The notes: generated by a model from the letters alone, not told the origin. A stretch of DNA of 64,000 nt from Algoriphagus taiwanensis (GCF_036245645.1 NZ_BTPE01000002.1:186001-250000), one strand, 5' to 3'. Numbered from the stretch's first letter, positions 1 through 8,679 are shown. Translations and numbers: made by a program.

Positions 1-1113
1 TCTACCTCTATGGACCTGCATGGGAATGTCTCTCCAAGACTCGCAGAGCAGTCGGACCTGATTACCTGCTACCGAATGGCTCCTCATGAGGACGCTTTGG
101 AGTCCAAAGAAAGGGCTGTGGACAATTTGTTGGAGCGACTGGAAAGCGGTAAGGGCAAACCAAAATACAAGGCTTGGATTCCTGTACCGATTTTGCTTCC
201 GGGAGAAAAGACAAGTACCCGAATCGAACCTGGAAAGGGGCTTTATGCCAAAGTGGATCCAGAAACCAAAAAAGAAGGAGTCATCGATGCCGCCATTTGG
301 ATCGGCTATGCCTGGGCTGACGAACTCCGAAATCATGCCGTGGTGATGGTTACAGGCGATGATGAACAGCAGGTGAAGGAAAGTGCAGAATACCTGGCGA
401 AGAGCTTTTGGGAAGTAAGAAATGAGTTTGAGTTTGTGGCTCCCGTGGCCTATTTGGATGAAAGTCTGGAGATGGCCTTGAAGAGCGAAAAGAAGCCATT
501 TGTCATTTCGGACATGGGGGATAATCCCACGGCTGGTGGAGCTGGAGACGTGACTTGGACTTTGAATGAGATTCTGGAAAGACCGGAGTTTAAGTCTGAA
601 AATGGTCCTGAATTGATCTATGCATCGATTCCTGGACCAGAGCTTATTGAAAATGCCTTGAAGGCAGGAGTGGGCAATCCTGTAGAAGGAAAAGTAGGAG
701 CGATAGTGGATGATCGATTTGCTCCTCCGGTTTTGCTGAAAGGAACTGTGGAATCTATCAAAGAAGGAGACAAAGATGCCGATGTGGAAGTGGTGGTAAA
801 GGTCGGTTCAGTGAAAGTAATCGTGACACAACGCCGGAAGCCTTATCACTATGAAAAGGATTTTACAGATTTAGGGTTGAAACCAAGAGAAACAGATATT
901 TTGGTGGTGAAAATTGGGTATTTGGTACCTGAACTCTACGATCTAAGAGGGGATTGGGTGATGGCCTTGACTCCGGGAGGAGTGGATCAGGATTTGGAGC
1001 GATTGGGCTATAAGCGGATCAATCGCCCGATGTTTCCTTTAGATAAAGACATGGCTGATCCTGACTTGAGTGTGAGATGGATAAAAAGCTCTTCGGAGGT
1101 TATTGGGAAATAA
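1..1113 (+). CDS. M81 family metallopeptidase (MlrC-like), 5' truncated by window edge
   Basis: The reading frame is open from base 1, so the true start lies upstream; 370 residues are visible. The family (MlrC, microcystin/linear peptide hydrolase) is a zinc peptidase. Visible family signatures are the DLHGNVS segment close to the left edge (metal-binding Asp/His), a SDMGDNPTAGGAGD loop near residue 175 and a GGVDQDLERLGY segment near the C-terminus. Usual length is close to 490 residues, so roughly the first quarter is missing. The gene ends in a strong hairpin and converges on the MazG-like gene. The substrate cannot be inferred from this fragment; the family call is firm. Confidence 0.85.
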   Translation, partial: STSMDLHGNVSPRLAEQSDLITCYRMAPHEDALESKERAVDNLLERLESGKGKPKYKAWIPVPILLPGEKTSTRIEPGKGLYAKVDPETKKEGVIDAAIWIGYAWADELRNHAVVMVTGDDEQQVKESAEYLAKSFWEVRNEFEFVAPVAYLDESLEMALKSEKKPFVISDMGDNPTAGGAGDVTWTLNEILERPEFKSENGPELIYASIPGPELIENALKAGVGNPVEGKVGAIVDDRFAPPVLLKGTVESIKEGDKDADVEVVVKVGSVKVIVTQRRKPYHYEKDFTDLGLKPRETDILVVKIGYLVPELYDLRGDWVMALTPGGVDQDLERLGYKRINRPMFPLDKDMADPDLSVRWIKSSSEVIGK

Positions 1114-1120
1114 AAAATTA

Positions 1121-1146
1121 CCCGAGGTGAATGCCTCGGGTTTTTG
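1121..1146. terminator. Bidirectional intrinsic terminator
   Basis: A 7-bp perfect stem (CCCGAGG at 1121-1127, CCTCGGG at 1134-1140) with a 6-nt loop is followed by TTTTTG on the plus strand and preceded by an A-run that gives a U-tract on the minus strand. It sits between the convergent MlrC-like and MazG-like genes and can serve both. Confidence 0.85.
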
Positions 1147-1147
1147 T

Positions 1148-1489
1148 TTATTTCAGCTTCTCATTATTTCTGTGCCGATCCAGATCCCGGACATTTTTCT
1201 TCTCAAAATTCTTTTGCAGTGCCTGAGTCAAATCCACCCCGGTTTGATTGGCTAAACAGATCAGTACCCAAAGCACATCTGCCATTTCATCTCCGAGGTC
1301 TTTTCCTTTATCGGATTCTTTGAAAGATTGCTCACCGTAAGTTCTGGCCATGATTCGGGCCAGTTCCCCTACTTCTTCCATCAAGATGGTCATGTTTGTC
1401 AGTTCATTGAAATAACGAACGCCGACCGTTTTGATCCATTGGTCTACCAGTTTTTGAGCTTCTGAGAGGGTGATTTCTTTATTTTCCAT
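1148..1489 (-). CDS. MazG-like nucleotide pyrophosphohydrolase
   Basis: A 113-residue all-alpha protein with the metal-binding motifs of MazG/dUTPase-type NTP pyrophosphatases: EEVGELA around residues 39-45 and a GDEMADVLW segment around 68-76, supplying the acidic Mg2+ ligands. Single-domain MazG-like enzymes hydrolyse (d)NTPs to monophosphates and pyrophosphate and are regarded as nucleotide-pool house-cleaning enzymes. ATG start at 1489. It is directly downstream of a DUF4136 lipoprotein gene, with one base between the latter's stop and this ATG, so the two are probably co-transcribed. Exact substrate unknown. Confidence 0.85.
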   Translation of the reverse strand: MENKEITLSEAQKLVDQWIKTVGVRYFNELTNMTILMEEVGELARIMARTYGEQSFKESDKGKDLGDEMADVLWVLICLANQTGVDLTQALQKNFEKKNVRDLDRHRNNEKLK

Positions 1490-1490
1490 A

Positions 1491-2063
1491 CTATTTCTTT
1501 TTCTTCACCGGAAGTCTCATGAAAATCTGAGGAATTGCCTTTTGCAAATCAGCCTCCAAGTCCGTTTCAAATCCTAACTTTTCCTGAGCCCATCCTCTCC
1601 AGAGCAGTCTTCCTGTTTGGGTTTCCAGCATTTCTATGGTCAGAATGCCCTCATCGTATTCTTTGGTGACCATTTGTCCACCGGACACAGGTACAGCTCC
1701 TCCGACGTAATAGCCGGGTCCACCAAATCCGATCCCCATGCTAACTGTAGGAGTTCTATTGTAGGATATTTTATGCTCTATTTTCGTATCAAACTGGAAA
1801 ACTACCTGTGGATTGATCGTATCGAGTTGAAAGCCTCGGGCTCGGATTTCGGCGTCCGCATGCTCCAAAATGAAGCGTGCATATCGTTTTTCGTTTTCCT
1901 GATCCTCACTTACAAAATGCTTGAGGTTGACCCAAGCATAAGTTTGGTATTGATCAAGGTCCGCACCTTTTGCTTTATAGGAATTCGTTGTAAAACTCGA
2001 GCAACTGACTAAGCCAATCCAAACGAAAGAGATCAGGATGAAGGAGAAAATTGAATTTTTCAT
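1491..2063 (-). CDS. DUF4136 domain lipoprotein
   Basis: I place the start at the ATG at 2063, which gives 190 residues beginning with a lipoprotein signal (hydrophobic run, then LVSCSS with the lipobox Cys at about residue 22). A longer open frame reaches 2183 but would bury the signal peptide. The mature part has the DUF4136 pattern: an early DLDQYQTYAW segment, glycine-rich centre (VSMGIGFGGPGYYVGG), and a late TGRLLWRGWAQ segment followed by a C-terminal helix. Predicted outer-membrane or periplasmic lipoprotein of unknown function. It is the last of three envelope genes (DUF4136, beta-barrel, DUF4136) on this strand. Confidence 0.8.
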   Translation of the reverse strand: MKNSIFSFILISFVWIGLVSCSSFTTNSYKAKGADLDQYQTYAWVNLKHFVSEDQENEKRYARFILEHADAEIRARGFQLDTINPQVVFQFDTKIEHKISYNRTPTVSMGIGFGGPGYYVGGAVPVSGGQMVTKEYDEGILTIEMLETQTGRLLWRGWAQEKLGFETDLEADLQKAIPQIFMRLPVKKKK

Positions 2064-2127
2064 GAGGTCAAAATAAAAGCTCAGAGAATGGATTTTCCCT
2101 GAGCTTTTGAAGATAAAAGGAATCAAA

Positions 2128-2724
2128 TTAATTCCCCATAAATACGTATCCCAAATTGATGGAAACGTAGTTTTGGGAAGCATCCAAATCTCCCGCTCCG
2201 AAGGCCATATTGTATCTGGCAGCGATAGAAATGGCAGAGAAGGTACTCACTTTGTAAAGGAAACCAATTTGCGGAGTCAGTCCGAAACTGAAGGCGTCCT
2301 CTTCCCATCTGTAAATTCCCATGTCCGTGGCTCTTTGGGTGTAAACACCCCCGATAGCCGCACCGATGTAGGGATTAAAATCATTTCCCGGCTTCAGGTA
2401 ATAATCTGTCGCAAACATTAATGGGGCGCTATTGGTGTAGCGGTATTGCTTTCCACTGATGGCGTTGTTTCTGAGAGTGTAGGTATCGTAGGGTTTTTCT
2501 TGATAGAATACATTCCAACCGGCATAAAAACCTACTCCCAAGTTGGGTTTTACCAATTTTCGGTAATCAAAGGCAATTCCTCTAAAGCTAGCGGAGGAGA
2601 TGTATTCTCCTAAATCCCCGGTAGGAATCCCGATAGAATAGGAAGTGGTGCTGAGGCTTTGTGCAGAAAGATTATTCCACACACAGGCCATAACAAAAGC
2701 GGCGATAATTAGTGTTTTTTTCAT
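2128..2724 (-). CDS. Outer-membrane beta-barrel protein (OmpW/OmpA-barrel-like)
   Basis: 198 residues with a Sec signal peptide (cleavage probably after LSAQ near residue 22) and alternating aromatic/hydrophobic strands ending with GYVFMGN, typical of a small 8-stranded barrel of the 'outer membrane beta-barrel' class in Bacteroidetes. ATG at 2724. It lies 8 bp downstream of one DUF4136 lipoprotein gene and 64 bp upstream of another, which suggests a small envelope operon. Function not known; the barrel call rests on signal peptide, glycine/aromatic periodicity and the terminal strand. Confidence 0.75.
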   Translation of the reverse strand: MKKTLIIAAFVMACVWNNLSAQSLSTTSYSIGIPTGDLGEYISSASFRGIAFDYRKLVKPNLGVGFYAGWNVFYQEKPYDTYTLRNNAISGKQYRYTNSAPLMFATDYYLKPGNDFNPYIGAAIGGVYTQRATDMGIYRWEEDAFSFGLTPQIGFLYKVSTFSAISIAARYNMAFGAGDLDASQNYVSINLGYVFMGN

Positions 2725-2732
2725 CTTTCTGA

Positions 2733-3347
2733 TTAGTTAAGGTCGAGGTAAGTAGATTGTTCAAAAGCTTGATCGACCGCTTTATTTACTCGGTCTACAT
2801 TGTTGGATCCGGAAAGCAAACCATTTCCGACCATCAACCAGGCAGTTTCAGATTCTCCCACGATATTCGTTCTTTCAGGATCGCTTAAAGTGATAATCAC
2901 TGTACCTGTTGTAATGGTAGAGACAGTGAAATAAGGAGGGTAATACCAGCCCCAACCCGGATAAAATCCGCCATACCACCAGTCATACCAGTAGGAATAA
3001 TAAACAGAGGTTGATTTGGTTGCTGAAGGAGTAAGCAGCATGCTTGGATTTTGGGAAATTTCCACTCTAGTCCATCCAAAGTTCTGCATGTTGGCTTGGA
3101 TATTTTGCAAAATGGGTTGGGCAAATCTATCCTCCATGTAGATGTAGGTAGTATCCCCATTTTTGATCTCCACATCGATCACAATTTTGTCAGGCATTGC
3201 AAAAGTGGACTTGCTGTTGAAGTCAAAATCATCCTTTCTGGTCGTGTAGACAATGTCCGTGTCTTCGTAAAACTGGACCCCACCCGGATAGCAGCTTCCA
3301 AGTAGCCCTAAGACTAAAAGAAAGAGAAGTCGGTTTAGTGTTTTCAT
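2733..3347 (-). CDS. DUF4136 domain lipoprotein
   Basis: 204 residues; lipoprotein signal peptide with lipobox LLGSC (Cys near residue 19). The DUF4136 core includes the SKSTFAMPDKIV strand, ILQNIQANMQNFGW (the 'all-helix then GW' hallmark), an unusually Tyr/Trp-rich stretch around residues 115-140 (YWYDWWYGGFYPGWGWYYPP), and the closing NVDRVNKAVDQAFEQ helix. Predicted to be anchored to the inner face of the outer membrane. First gene of the trio that also holds a beta-barrel and a second, quite different DUF4136 protein. Function unknown. Confidence 0.8.
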   Translation of the reverse strand: MKTLNRLLFLLVLGLLGSCYPGGVQFYEDTDIVYTTRKDDFDFNSKSTFAMPDKIVIDVEIKNGDTTYIYMEDRFAQPILQNIQANMQNFGWTRVEISQNPSMLLTPSATKSTSVYYSYWYDWWYGGFYPGWGWYYPPYFTVSTITTGTVIITLSDPERTNIVGESETAWLMVGNGLLSGSNNVDRVNKAVDQAFEQSTYLDLN

Positions 3348-3474
3348 AGATAATACTGGATATAAATTAAAACTGCTTTAAAAGTAGTAGAAAGGTATTT
3401 GAAAAGCATAAATACCTTTTGTTTTACGGTAAATTACACGTTAAATCGGAGTCAAATTCAGGTTTTTATTTCTC

Positions 3475-4737
3475 CTAAAGGGTATTTGCCAAGAAATGGA
3501 TGAATTGCTGTACCTCTTCTTCTGAATTGTAAATATGAGTGGAGACTCTGATAGCATTTAGGTTAGCTTCATGAATCAGCCTGACTCTGAAGCCGGCCTG
3601 ACCCATTAATGTGTTTAATTCTTCCGAGCTTAAACGGTTTGAGCGAAAGGTTACCATCGAAATCCGGGAAGAAGATTCTTCTGGAGTGAGGATTTCTATC
3701 TTTTCACCCAATGTCCCTAGCCCGTCAAAAAGTAAACCCGACAATTGGCGAATTCGCTGCTCTACTTTTGCTTTTCCTATTTCCAGATGAAAATCCGTTG
3801 CGGCTTTGACTCCTGCAAAAAGTGCCTTGCTTTGGGTCCCATAGTCATAGCGATGGGCTGTAGGTACATATCCTTTGAGCTCCGGTGGATTACTCAGCAT
3901 ATCCCAACCTAGATCAGAATATCCCCCGATTTGTATCGCCTGAAGTTCGTCCAACTTTTCTCTTTTTACATACAGAAAACCGGTTCCACTAGGTCCAAGA
4001 AGCCATTTGTGAAAGCATCCTGCGTAAAAGTCACATCCCAAACTGGTCAAATCCAAGTCAAAAGTCCCAGCGCCATGTGCTCCGTCAATTGCCGTGAATA
4101 TTCCTTGGTTTTTGGCAAATTCACAAATCTGCCGAATGGGAAAGACCAGGCCGGTAGTACAAGTGATATGAGGGATGGCGATCACTTTGGTCTTAGGGCC
4201 ACAGAGTGATTTGATCAGGTCAAAGTTTTCCTCTTGGGTATTTTTGGGGCTGAAGGTTTTGAGTACGATTCCATGCAATTTGGCCCGATTGAGCCAGGGA
4301 AGGGCATTTCCGGCGTGGTCATGAGTCGTGAGAATTACCTCATCTCCAGATTTTAAGGGCAGGCCCCAAGCCATGATATTGATCCCTTCGGTTGTATTGT
4401 GGGTGAGACTCAACTCTTCGGTTTCCACGTTTAGAAATCGTGCCAGGTCTGCACGCTCTTTGTTCGAATTCCCATATTCTCCGGTAGTAGACACGGATAA
4501 ATTGATCTCTTCCAGTTTTTTTAAAACAGGGTAAGGAGCAGGACCAAAAGTTCCATTGTTGAAATAAACCCGGCTTTTGGATAGGGGAAAGGCGTCCCTG
4601 ATTTGTTTCCAATATTCGGATGGAGATAAGTCGGATTTAGGAAAAAGAAAATCGGGTAAAGGTGGGGTTAGTTCTGGTATTCCAGGAAGGATCAGACCCA
4701 AACCTAGCTTTTGCAGAAAAGTACGACGCTGATTCAT
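3475..4737 (-). CDS. Tat-exported class V aminotransferase (PLP enzyme)
   Basis: 420 residues from the ATG at 4737, chosen because an AAAGG sequence lies 5 nt upstream and because it exposes a twin-arginine signal: NQRRTFLQK at residues 2-10 followed by a short hydrophobic stretch. The fold is class V aminotransferase/cysteine-desulfurase-like: THNTTEGIN (PLP phosphate loop, about 112-120), IDGAHG (Asp218 contacting the PLP ring nitrogen) and FHKWLLGPSG with Lys244 as the Schiff-base lysine. Closest general resemblance is to isopenicillin-N epimerase-like enzymes; the substrate is unknown. Folding with cofactor before export fits the Tat signal. Confidence 0.8.
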   Translation of the reverse strand: MNQRRTFLQKLGLGLILPGIPELTPPLPDFLFPKSDLSPSEYWKQIRDAFPLSKSRVYFNNGTFGPAPYPVLKKLEEINLSVSTTGEYGNSNKERADLARFLNVETEELSLTHNTTEGINIMAWGLPLKSGDEVILTTHDHAGNALPWLNRAKLHGIVLKTFSPKNTQEENFDLIKSLCGPKTKVIAIPHITCTTGLVFPIRQICEFAKNQGIFTAIDGAHGAGTFDLDLTSLGCDFYAGCFHKWLLGPSGTGFLYVKREKLDELQAIQIGGYSDLGWDMLSNPPELKGYVPTAHRYDYGTQSKALFAGVKAATDFHLEIGKAKVEQRIRQLSGLLFDGLGTLGEKIEILTPEESSSRISMVTFRSNRLSSEELNTLMGQAGFRVRLIHEANLNAIRVSTHIYNSEEEVQQFIHFLANTL

Positions 4738-4881
4738 GTTGCCTTTCATTCTTTTGAAAAAGCTATGAAATCTCCATCTACTTTTCCTTCCATCCATCCA
4801 AAAATTCAAAATTTTATGGTTTTGGGGATTCGAACCTCGGTCAATAATCAGATATTGAATCTCTAATCCCAGAATCCTTTG

Positions 4882-5259
4882 ATGAATCCAAAAGCCGAAT
4901 CCGTTGAAGAGTATTTGAGTTGGTATGAAGGACCAATTCGCGAAAAGCTGGAGCAGATCAGGGCTATTTTGAAGGAAGTAATCCCCGAGGCAAAGGAGGT
5001 GATCAGCTACCATATGCCTGCTTATCGTACTTCAGAGGTTTTGGTTTATTTCGCCGGAGCAAAGAATCACTTGGGCTTTTATCCAACCAATACTCCGATT
5101 GTAGAATTCAAAAAGGAACTCGAGGGCTACGTAACTTCTAAGGGAGCTATCCAGTTTCCCTACGACCAGCCACTGCCGGTGGATTTGATTAAGGAGATTG
5201 CAATCTTCAGGCTGGAAGAAGCCAAGTTCAGAGCCGAGAGAAAAAAGCCTAAGAAGTGA
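4882..5259 (+). CDS. DUF1801 (YdhG-like) protein
   Basis: 125 residues from the ATG at 4882; the frame also allows a TTG one codon earlier. The sequence carries the DUF1801 signature: an N-terminal EEYLSWYEGPIREKLEQIRAIL helix region, EAKEVISYHMPAYR, then HLGFYPTNTPI and a C-terminal helix. Members are small, cytosolic, often frataxin-like in fold, and of unsettled function. Divergent from the aminotransferase gene, and its stop codon abuts the stop of the convergent ABC ATPase with no gap, so no room remains for a classical terminator. Confidence 0.8.
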   Translation: MNPKAESVEEYLSWYEGPIREKLEQIRAILKEVIPEAKEVISYHMPAYRTSEVLVYFAGAKNHLGFYPTNTPIVEFKKELEGYVTSKGAIQFPYDQPLPVDLIKEIAIFRLEEAKFRAERKKPKK

Positions 5260-6735
5260 CTATTCCAAGGTGAATATCCGGTCAACAGAATCCGGGATAT
5301 CTTCCCGGTAGTGACTTACATAAATCAAGGTAAGTCCAGTTTTTTCGAGAATTTTTTCTATTGTGTGTTTGAAAATTTCCCTTTGTCTTTCGTCCATTCC
5401 CTGAGAGGCCTCATCCAGAATGAGAAGTTTTGGAGCTTTGATCAGTGCTCTGGCAAGGAGAGCCCAACGCTGATTTTCCAAGGGAATTCTTTGGATAGGA
5501 TGGTGTAAAAAGGGTTTTAGCCGAAACAAATCAACCCATTCTTGGATTTTTGACTCTTGTTCAGAATTCAATTTCTTGAACAATCCCATGGTGTCAAAAA
5601 AGCCTGAGGCGATGACTTTGTAGACCGTTTGGTTGGCAGGAAAAAAGCGGACCAGCTCCGGTGCAACAAACCCGATCGGTTTTTTGACTTCCCAAATGCT
5701 TTCTCCCGATCCTCTTTTTCGTCCAAAAAGCCAAAAATTCTGTGAGTAGGCCTGTGGGTTTTCCCCGATCAAAAGACTGATCAAGGTGGATTTCCCGGAG
5801 CCGTTTTTACCCCTCAACTGCCATCGGTCTCCAGCCTCAATGGTCCAGTCGATTTGACCCAGAATTACTTTTTCACCATACTGAATATGGATATTTTCGA
5901 GGCGGATAACCTCCTCTTTTGGGATATGAAAATTGGCACAAAGTCTTTCCAGCAAATCCATATCCCAAGGCAACTCCTGAGTAAATCCAGAAGATTTGGG
6001 ATATTCCTTAATAGGCCAAGTTTGGGTAATCTGTCCCAATCCCAATTGGGCGATATGGGTAATGCCGTCCGGAATTTCCGTCGACGGAATCGTAAGAAGG
6101 ACATGAATTCCTTTAGAAATTATCTCTTTTAGAAAGTCACCAAAGGCAGCCCGACTTTCTTGGTCCAAGCCTGTCATCGGTTGATCCATGAGGTAGATTT
6201 TGGGTTGTCGAAGTAGTCCCAAAGCCAAGGCCAGGCGTCTTGTTTCTCCATTGGAAAGCTTCAGAATCGAAGAGTCCAAAAGGGGAGATAGGCGAAGCAA
6301 ATCGGCTACCACTTCCAAGCTCCACGGGCCTGGAGTTGGGGTGGAATTTTGGATCAGATACTCTTTGACAGTGGCAGTTTCATCCGCCTCAGAACTGTTG
6401 AACCGTTGCTGAAAGTAGAAGTTTTGGAGGTTGGATTTGTTTCGGAATCGGTACTGTTGGGAGACATAAGCGATCAAGTCCCGGAAGCTGTGGACAATCC
6501 CTTCTTCGGTTTTTTGGATAATGTATTGGTCTGCAAAAGGTCTTTCAATCTTCCCTTCGGGCAGGTGAGTTGTCCCTCTTAAGGTCTCCAAAAATGCGGT
6601 CAACTCTCTTCCTGAATCCCCCGTGATGGCCCAATGTTCTCCTTCTCTCCAAGTGAAATTGAGATCTTCAAAGCTGGCTTTCCCAAGGTAATTCACTCGG
6701 GCATTTTCGATTTGAAGCAGAGTTTTGGAAGTCAA
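5260..6735 (-). CDS. Tandem ABC ATPase (ModF/PhrA-like) with one degenerate site
   Basis: 491 residues with two ABC nucleotide-binding domains and no membrane segments, the arrangement of the ModF family. Domain 1 (about 5-240) has a broken Walker A (GDSGRELT at 39-46, no Lys), an intact signature LSNGE (160-164), Walker B ending in DQ rather than DE (184-185), and no H-loop His. Domain 2 (about 277-491) has a perfect Walker A (GKNGSGKST, 309-317), Walker B LDE (Asp441, Glu442) and H-loop (VSH), but a degenerate signature (PLENQR). The frame contains no upstream ATG before a stop; I use the TTG at 6735. No permease gene is adjacent. Molybdate or any other substrate is not shown. Confidence 0.75.
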   Translation of the reverse strand: MTSKTLLQIENARVNYLGKASFEDLNFTWREGEHWAITGDSGRELTAFLETLRGTTHLPEGKIERPFADQYIIQKTEEGIVHSFRDLIAYVSQQYRFRNKSNLQNFYFQQRFNSSEADETATVKEYLIQNSTPTPGPWSLEVVADLLRLSPLLDSSILKLSNGETRRLALALGLLRQPKIYLMDQPMTGLDQESRAAFGDFLKEIISKGIHVLLTIPSTEIPDGITHIAQLGLGQITQTWPIKEYPKSSGFTQELPWDMDLLERLCANFHIPKEEVIRLENIHIQYGEKVILGQIDWTIEAGDRWQLRGKNGSGKSTLISLLIGENPQAYSQNFWLFGRKRGSGESIWEVKKPIGFVAPELVRFFPANQTVYKVIASGFFDTMGLFKKLNSEQESKIQEWVDLFRLKPFLHHPIQRIPLENQRWALLARALIKAPKLLILDEASQGMDERQREIFKHTIEKILEKTGLTLIYVSHYREDIPDSVDRIFTLE

Positions 6736-6854
6736 GGATTTAGGTTTTGAGATACTGATCTAATGTAAGTCCTTTTGAATTGATAATGAAAAAGAAGGAG
6801 TTTTTGCTTCAAATTGATCTAAAAGTAGAGTCATTTAATTAATTGATTATCATA

Positions 6855-6893
6855 AAGTAAAAAGGCTTTAGCTAATTGGTTGCTAAAGCCTTT
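6855..6893 (-). terminator. Intrinsic terminator of the rlmD/hypothetical operon
   Basis: A perfect 12-bp stem (6861-6872 with 6882-6893) and 9-nt loop lies 5 bp past the stop of the gene ending at 6899. The minus-strand sequence after the stem is T-rich. A T-run also flanks it on the plus side, so it may work in both directions. Confidence 0.85.
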
Positions 6894-6898
6894 TTTTA

Positions 6899-7276
6899 TC
6901 AATCATTGGGATAGGGTACATACACAAAACTGGTAAATGCCCCGTCGATCACAAAGAGACAACAGAATTCGTCGGGGTCTTTGTAGGCTTTTTTAAACTC
7001 ATCTAAAGCTTCTTCGGCGATCAGTTTCCGCTGCACAAATTCATCCACGTAAGTGATGAAATAATTCCAGTCCAGGTCTTTCTCCGCCTTGCCGATAAAG
7101 ATCTTTCCTATGGGTTGCATGTCCTTAGAAATCGGGAAAATCGGATAGTCGGAAAATCCTCTGGACCGCACTTGATAGGAGGCCTCTTTGAGCACATCAC
7201 AGATCTTGACAAAGTCGCTGGTAATCGTGCCGAGGTATTTACCGCTGAGTTCGGGATCGTTGAAATCTGAGATCAT
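6899..7276 (-). CDS. Conserved hypothetical protein coupled to rlmD
   Basis: 125 residues, no signal peptide or membrane segment. I do not recognise a named family. Visible features are an N-terminal amphipathic region (SGKYLGTITSDFVKICDVLKEASYQVR), a central 'PIGKIFIGKAEKDLDWNYF' type segment, and a C-terminal beta region ending FVIDGAFTSFVYVPYP. Start ATG at 7276 overlaps the rlmD stop by 4 nt (ATGA), so translation is probably coupled and the gene follows rlmD in one transcript ending at the 6855-6893 terminator. A function related to ribosome maintenance would be guesswork. Confidence 0.7.
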   Translation of the reverse strand: MISDFNDPELSGKYLGTITSDFVKICDVLKEASYQVRSRGFSDYPIFPISKDMQPIGKIFIGKAEKDLDWNYFITYVDEFVQRKLIAEEALDEFKKAYKDPDEFCCLFVIDGAFTSFVYVPYPND

Positions 7277-8679
7277 GATTTGAGGGTTAAGCGTACGACA
7301 TTTTCGACATGGTAGGTCTGGGGAAACATGTCCACGGGTTGGACTTTTTCTACCTGATATTTTTCTCCTAAAAGTGCCAAATCACGAGCCTGCGTGGCCG
7401 GGTTGCAGGAGACATAGACGATGGTCGGAGCCTCGAGACGGAGGAGCATTTGAACTACCTTTTCATCCATCCCTGCCCGTGGCGGATCGGTGATGATTAC
7501 GTCCGGTTTGGCATGGGTAGAGATGAACTCTTCGTTGAGGATATCCTTCATGTCCCCAGCGTAGAAAAGGGTGTTTTCAATGCCGTTGATTTGGGAGTTG
7601 AGTTTGGCGTCTTCGATGGCCGCTTCGACGTATTCGACCCCGATTACTTGCTTAGCTTGTTTAGCCACAAAGTTGGCAATCGTGCCGGTTCCGGTGTATA
7701 GATCATAGACCACTTCATCACCTTTCAGTTGGGCAAAATCTCGGGCTACTTTGTAGAGTTCGTAAGCCTGCTCGGAGTTGGTCTGATAGAAAGACTTGGG
7801 ACCGATTCGAAATTTCAATCCTTCCATCTCCTCTTCGATATAAGGAAGTCCTGAAAAGGTCACCAACTCCAAGTCATGGAAGGTCTCGTTGCCTTTGGTG
7901 TTGATGACGTAGAGGAGGGAGGTGATAGATGGGAATTGCCTTCTCAAAAACTCCATCACCAGCTTTATTGACTCTTGGTCATTTTCTCCAAACTGGACAA
8001 TAACCATCGTCTGATTGGTGCTGGTCGTCCGGATAATGAGATTTCGGAGTAAGCCAACTTGCTCCCGGATATCGTAAAAGCTAAGCTTGTTTTCCAAAGC
8101 AAATTCCCGGAGTGAGTTTCTAACCTCATTTGAGATCCCACCTTGCAAATAGCAATGCTCGATATCGATGATCTTATCAAACATCTTCGGGATATGGAAG
8201 CCCAATGCATTTCGGTCAAATTCTTCCTCAGAGCGGATTTGATCGAGAGTCAACCACTTTTTATTGGAAAAAGTAAAGTCGAGTTTGTTGCGGTAGTATT
8301 GGGTCTTTTCCGAACCCAAGATCGGTGCCACTTCCGGGATAGGCACTTTGGCTATTCGCTGAAACTGATCCAAAACTTGCTGACGCTTATAGGTCTTTTG
8401 CAGGTCGTAGTTGATGTGTTGCCATTTGCAGCCTCCGCAGGTACCAAAGTGGGAACAGAAAGGTTCGATCCGGTCTTTGGAGAACTCATGGAATCGGATC
8501 GCTTCCCCTTCCATAAAGGAGCTTTTTCCTTTGGTAATCCGAACATCTACCACGTCTCCCGGTGCGACGTTGGAGACAAACACCACCTTGCCTTCATGAT
8601 GTCCCACGCATTTCCCTTCGGAGGCGATGCGCTCGATCAGTAGGTTGGTGATGACCTTATTTTTCATTTTTCTCGACAT
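7273..8679 (-). CDS. rlmD: 23S rRNA (uracil-C5)-methyltransferase RlmD/RumA family
   Basis: 468 residues from the ATG at 8679 (MSRKMKNK); a second ATG lies 4 codons in, and the frame is open further upstream only with TTG. N-terminal TRAM domain (about 5-65) is followed by the [4Fe-4S] cysteines 75, 81, 84 (CSHFGTCGGC) and Cys176, then the Rossmann methyltransferase core with the SAM loop (YDLYTGTGTIANF) and the catalytic-cysteine loop YVSCNPATQARD. The family transfers a methyl group from SAM to C5 of a uridine in 23S rRNA or tRNA, so the exact base is not certain. A perfect TAnnTTTG element lies just upstream. Confidence 0.9.
   Translation of the reverse strand: MSRKMKNKVITNLLIERIASEGKCVGHHEGKVVFVSNVAPGDVVDVRITKGKSSFMEGEAIRFHEFSKDRIEPFCSHFGTCGGCKWQHINYDLQKTYKRQQVLDQFQRIAKVPIPEVAPILGSEKTQYYRNKLDFTFSNKKWLTLDQIRSEEEFDRNALGFHIPKMFDKIIDIEHCYLQGGISNEVRNSLREFALENKLSFYDIREQVGLLRNLIIRTTSTNQTMVIVQFGENDQESIKLVMEFLRRQFPSITSLLYVINTKGNETFHDLELVTFSGLPYIEEEMEGLKFRIGPKSFYQTNSEQAYELYKVARDFAQLKGDEVVYDLYTGTGTIANFVAKQAKQVIGVEYVEAAIEDAKLNSQINGIENTLFYAGDMKDILNEEFISTHAKPDVIITDPPRAGMDEKVVQMLLRLEAPTIVYVSCNPATQARDLALLGEKYQVEKVQPVDMFPQTYHVENVVRLTLKS

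Noticed and set aside
1617..2012. Plus-strand open frame opposite the DUF4136 lipoprotein gene
   Set aside because: It is antisense to a gene with a clear signal peptide and family pattern, and has no recognisable domain or signal.
4815..4870. A minus-strand tRNA-like T-arm (GGTTCGAATCCCC with CCA nearby) upstream of the aminotransferase gene
   Set aside because: The T-stem has two mismatches, no acceptor 5' strand (ATGGTTT) is found at the right distance, and no plausible anticodon arm is seen. At most a relic.
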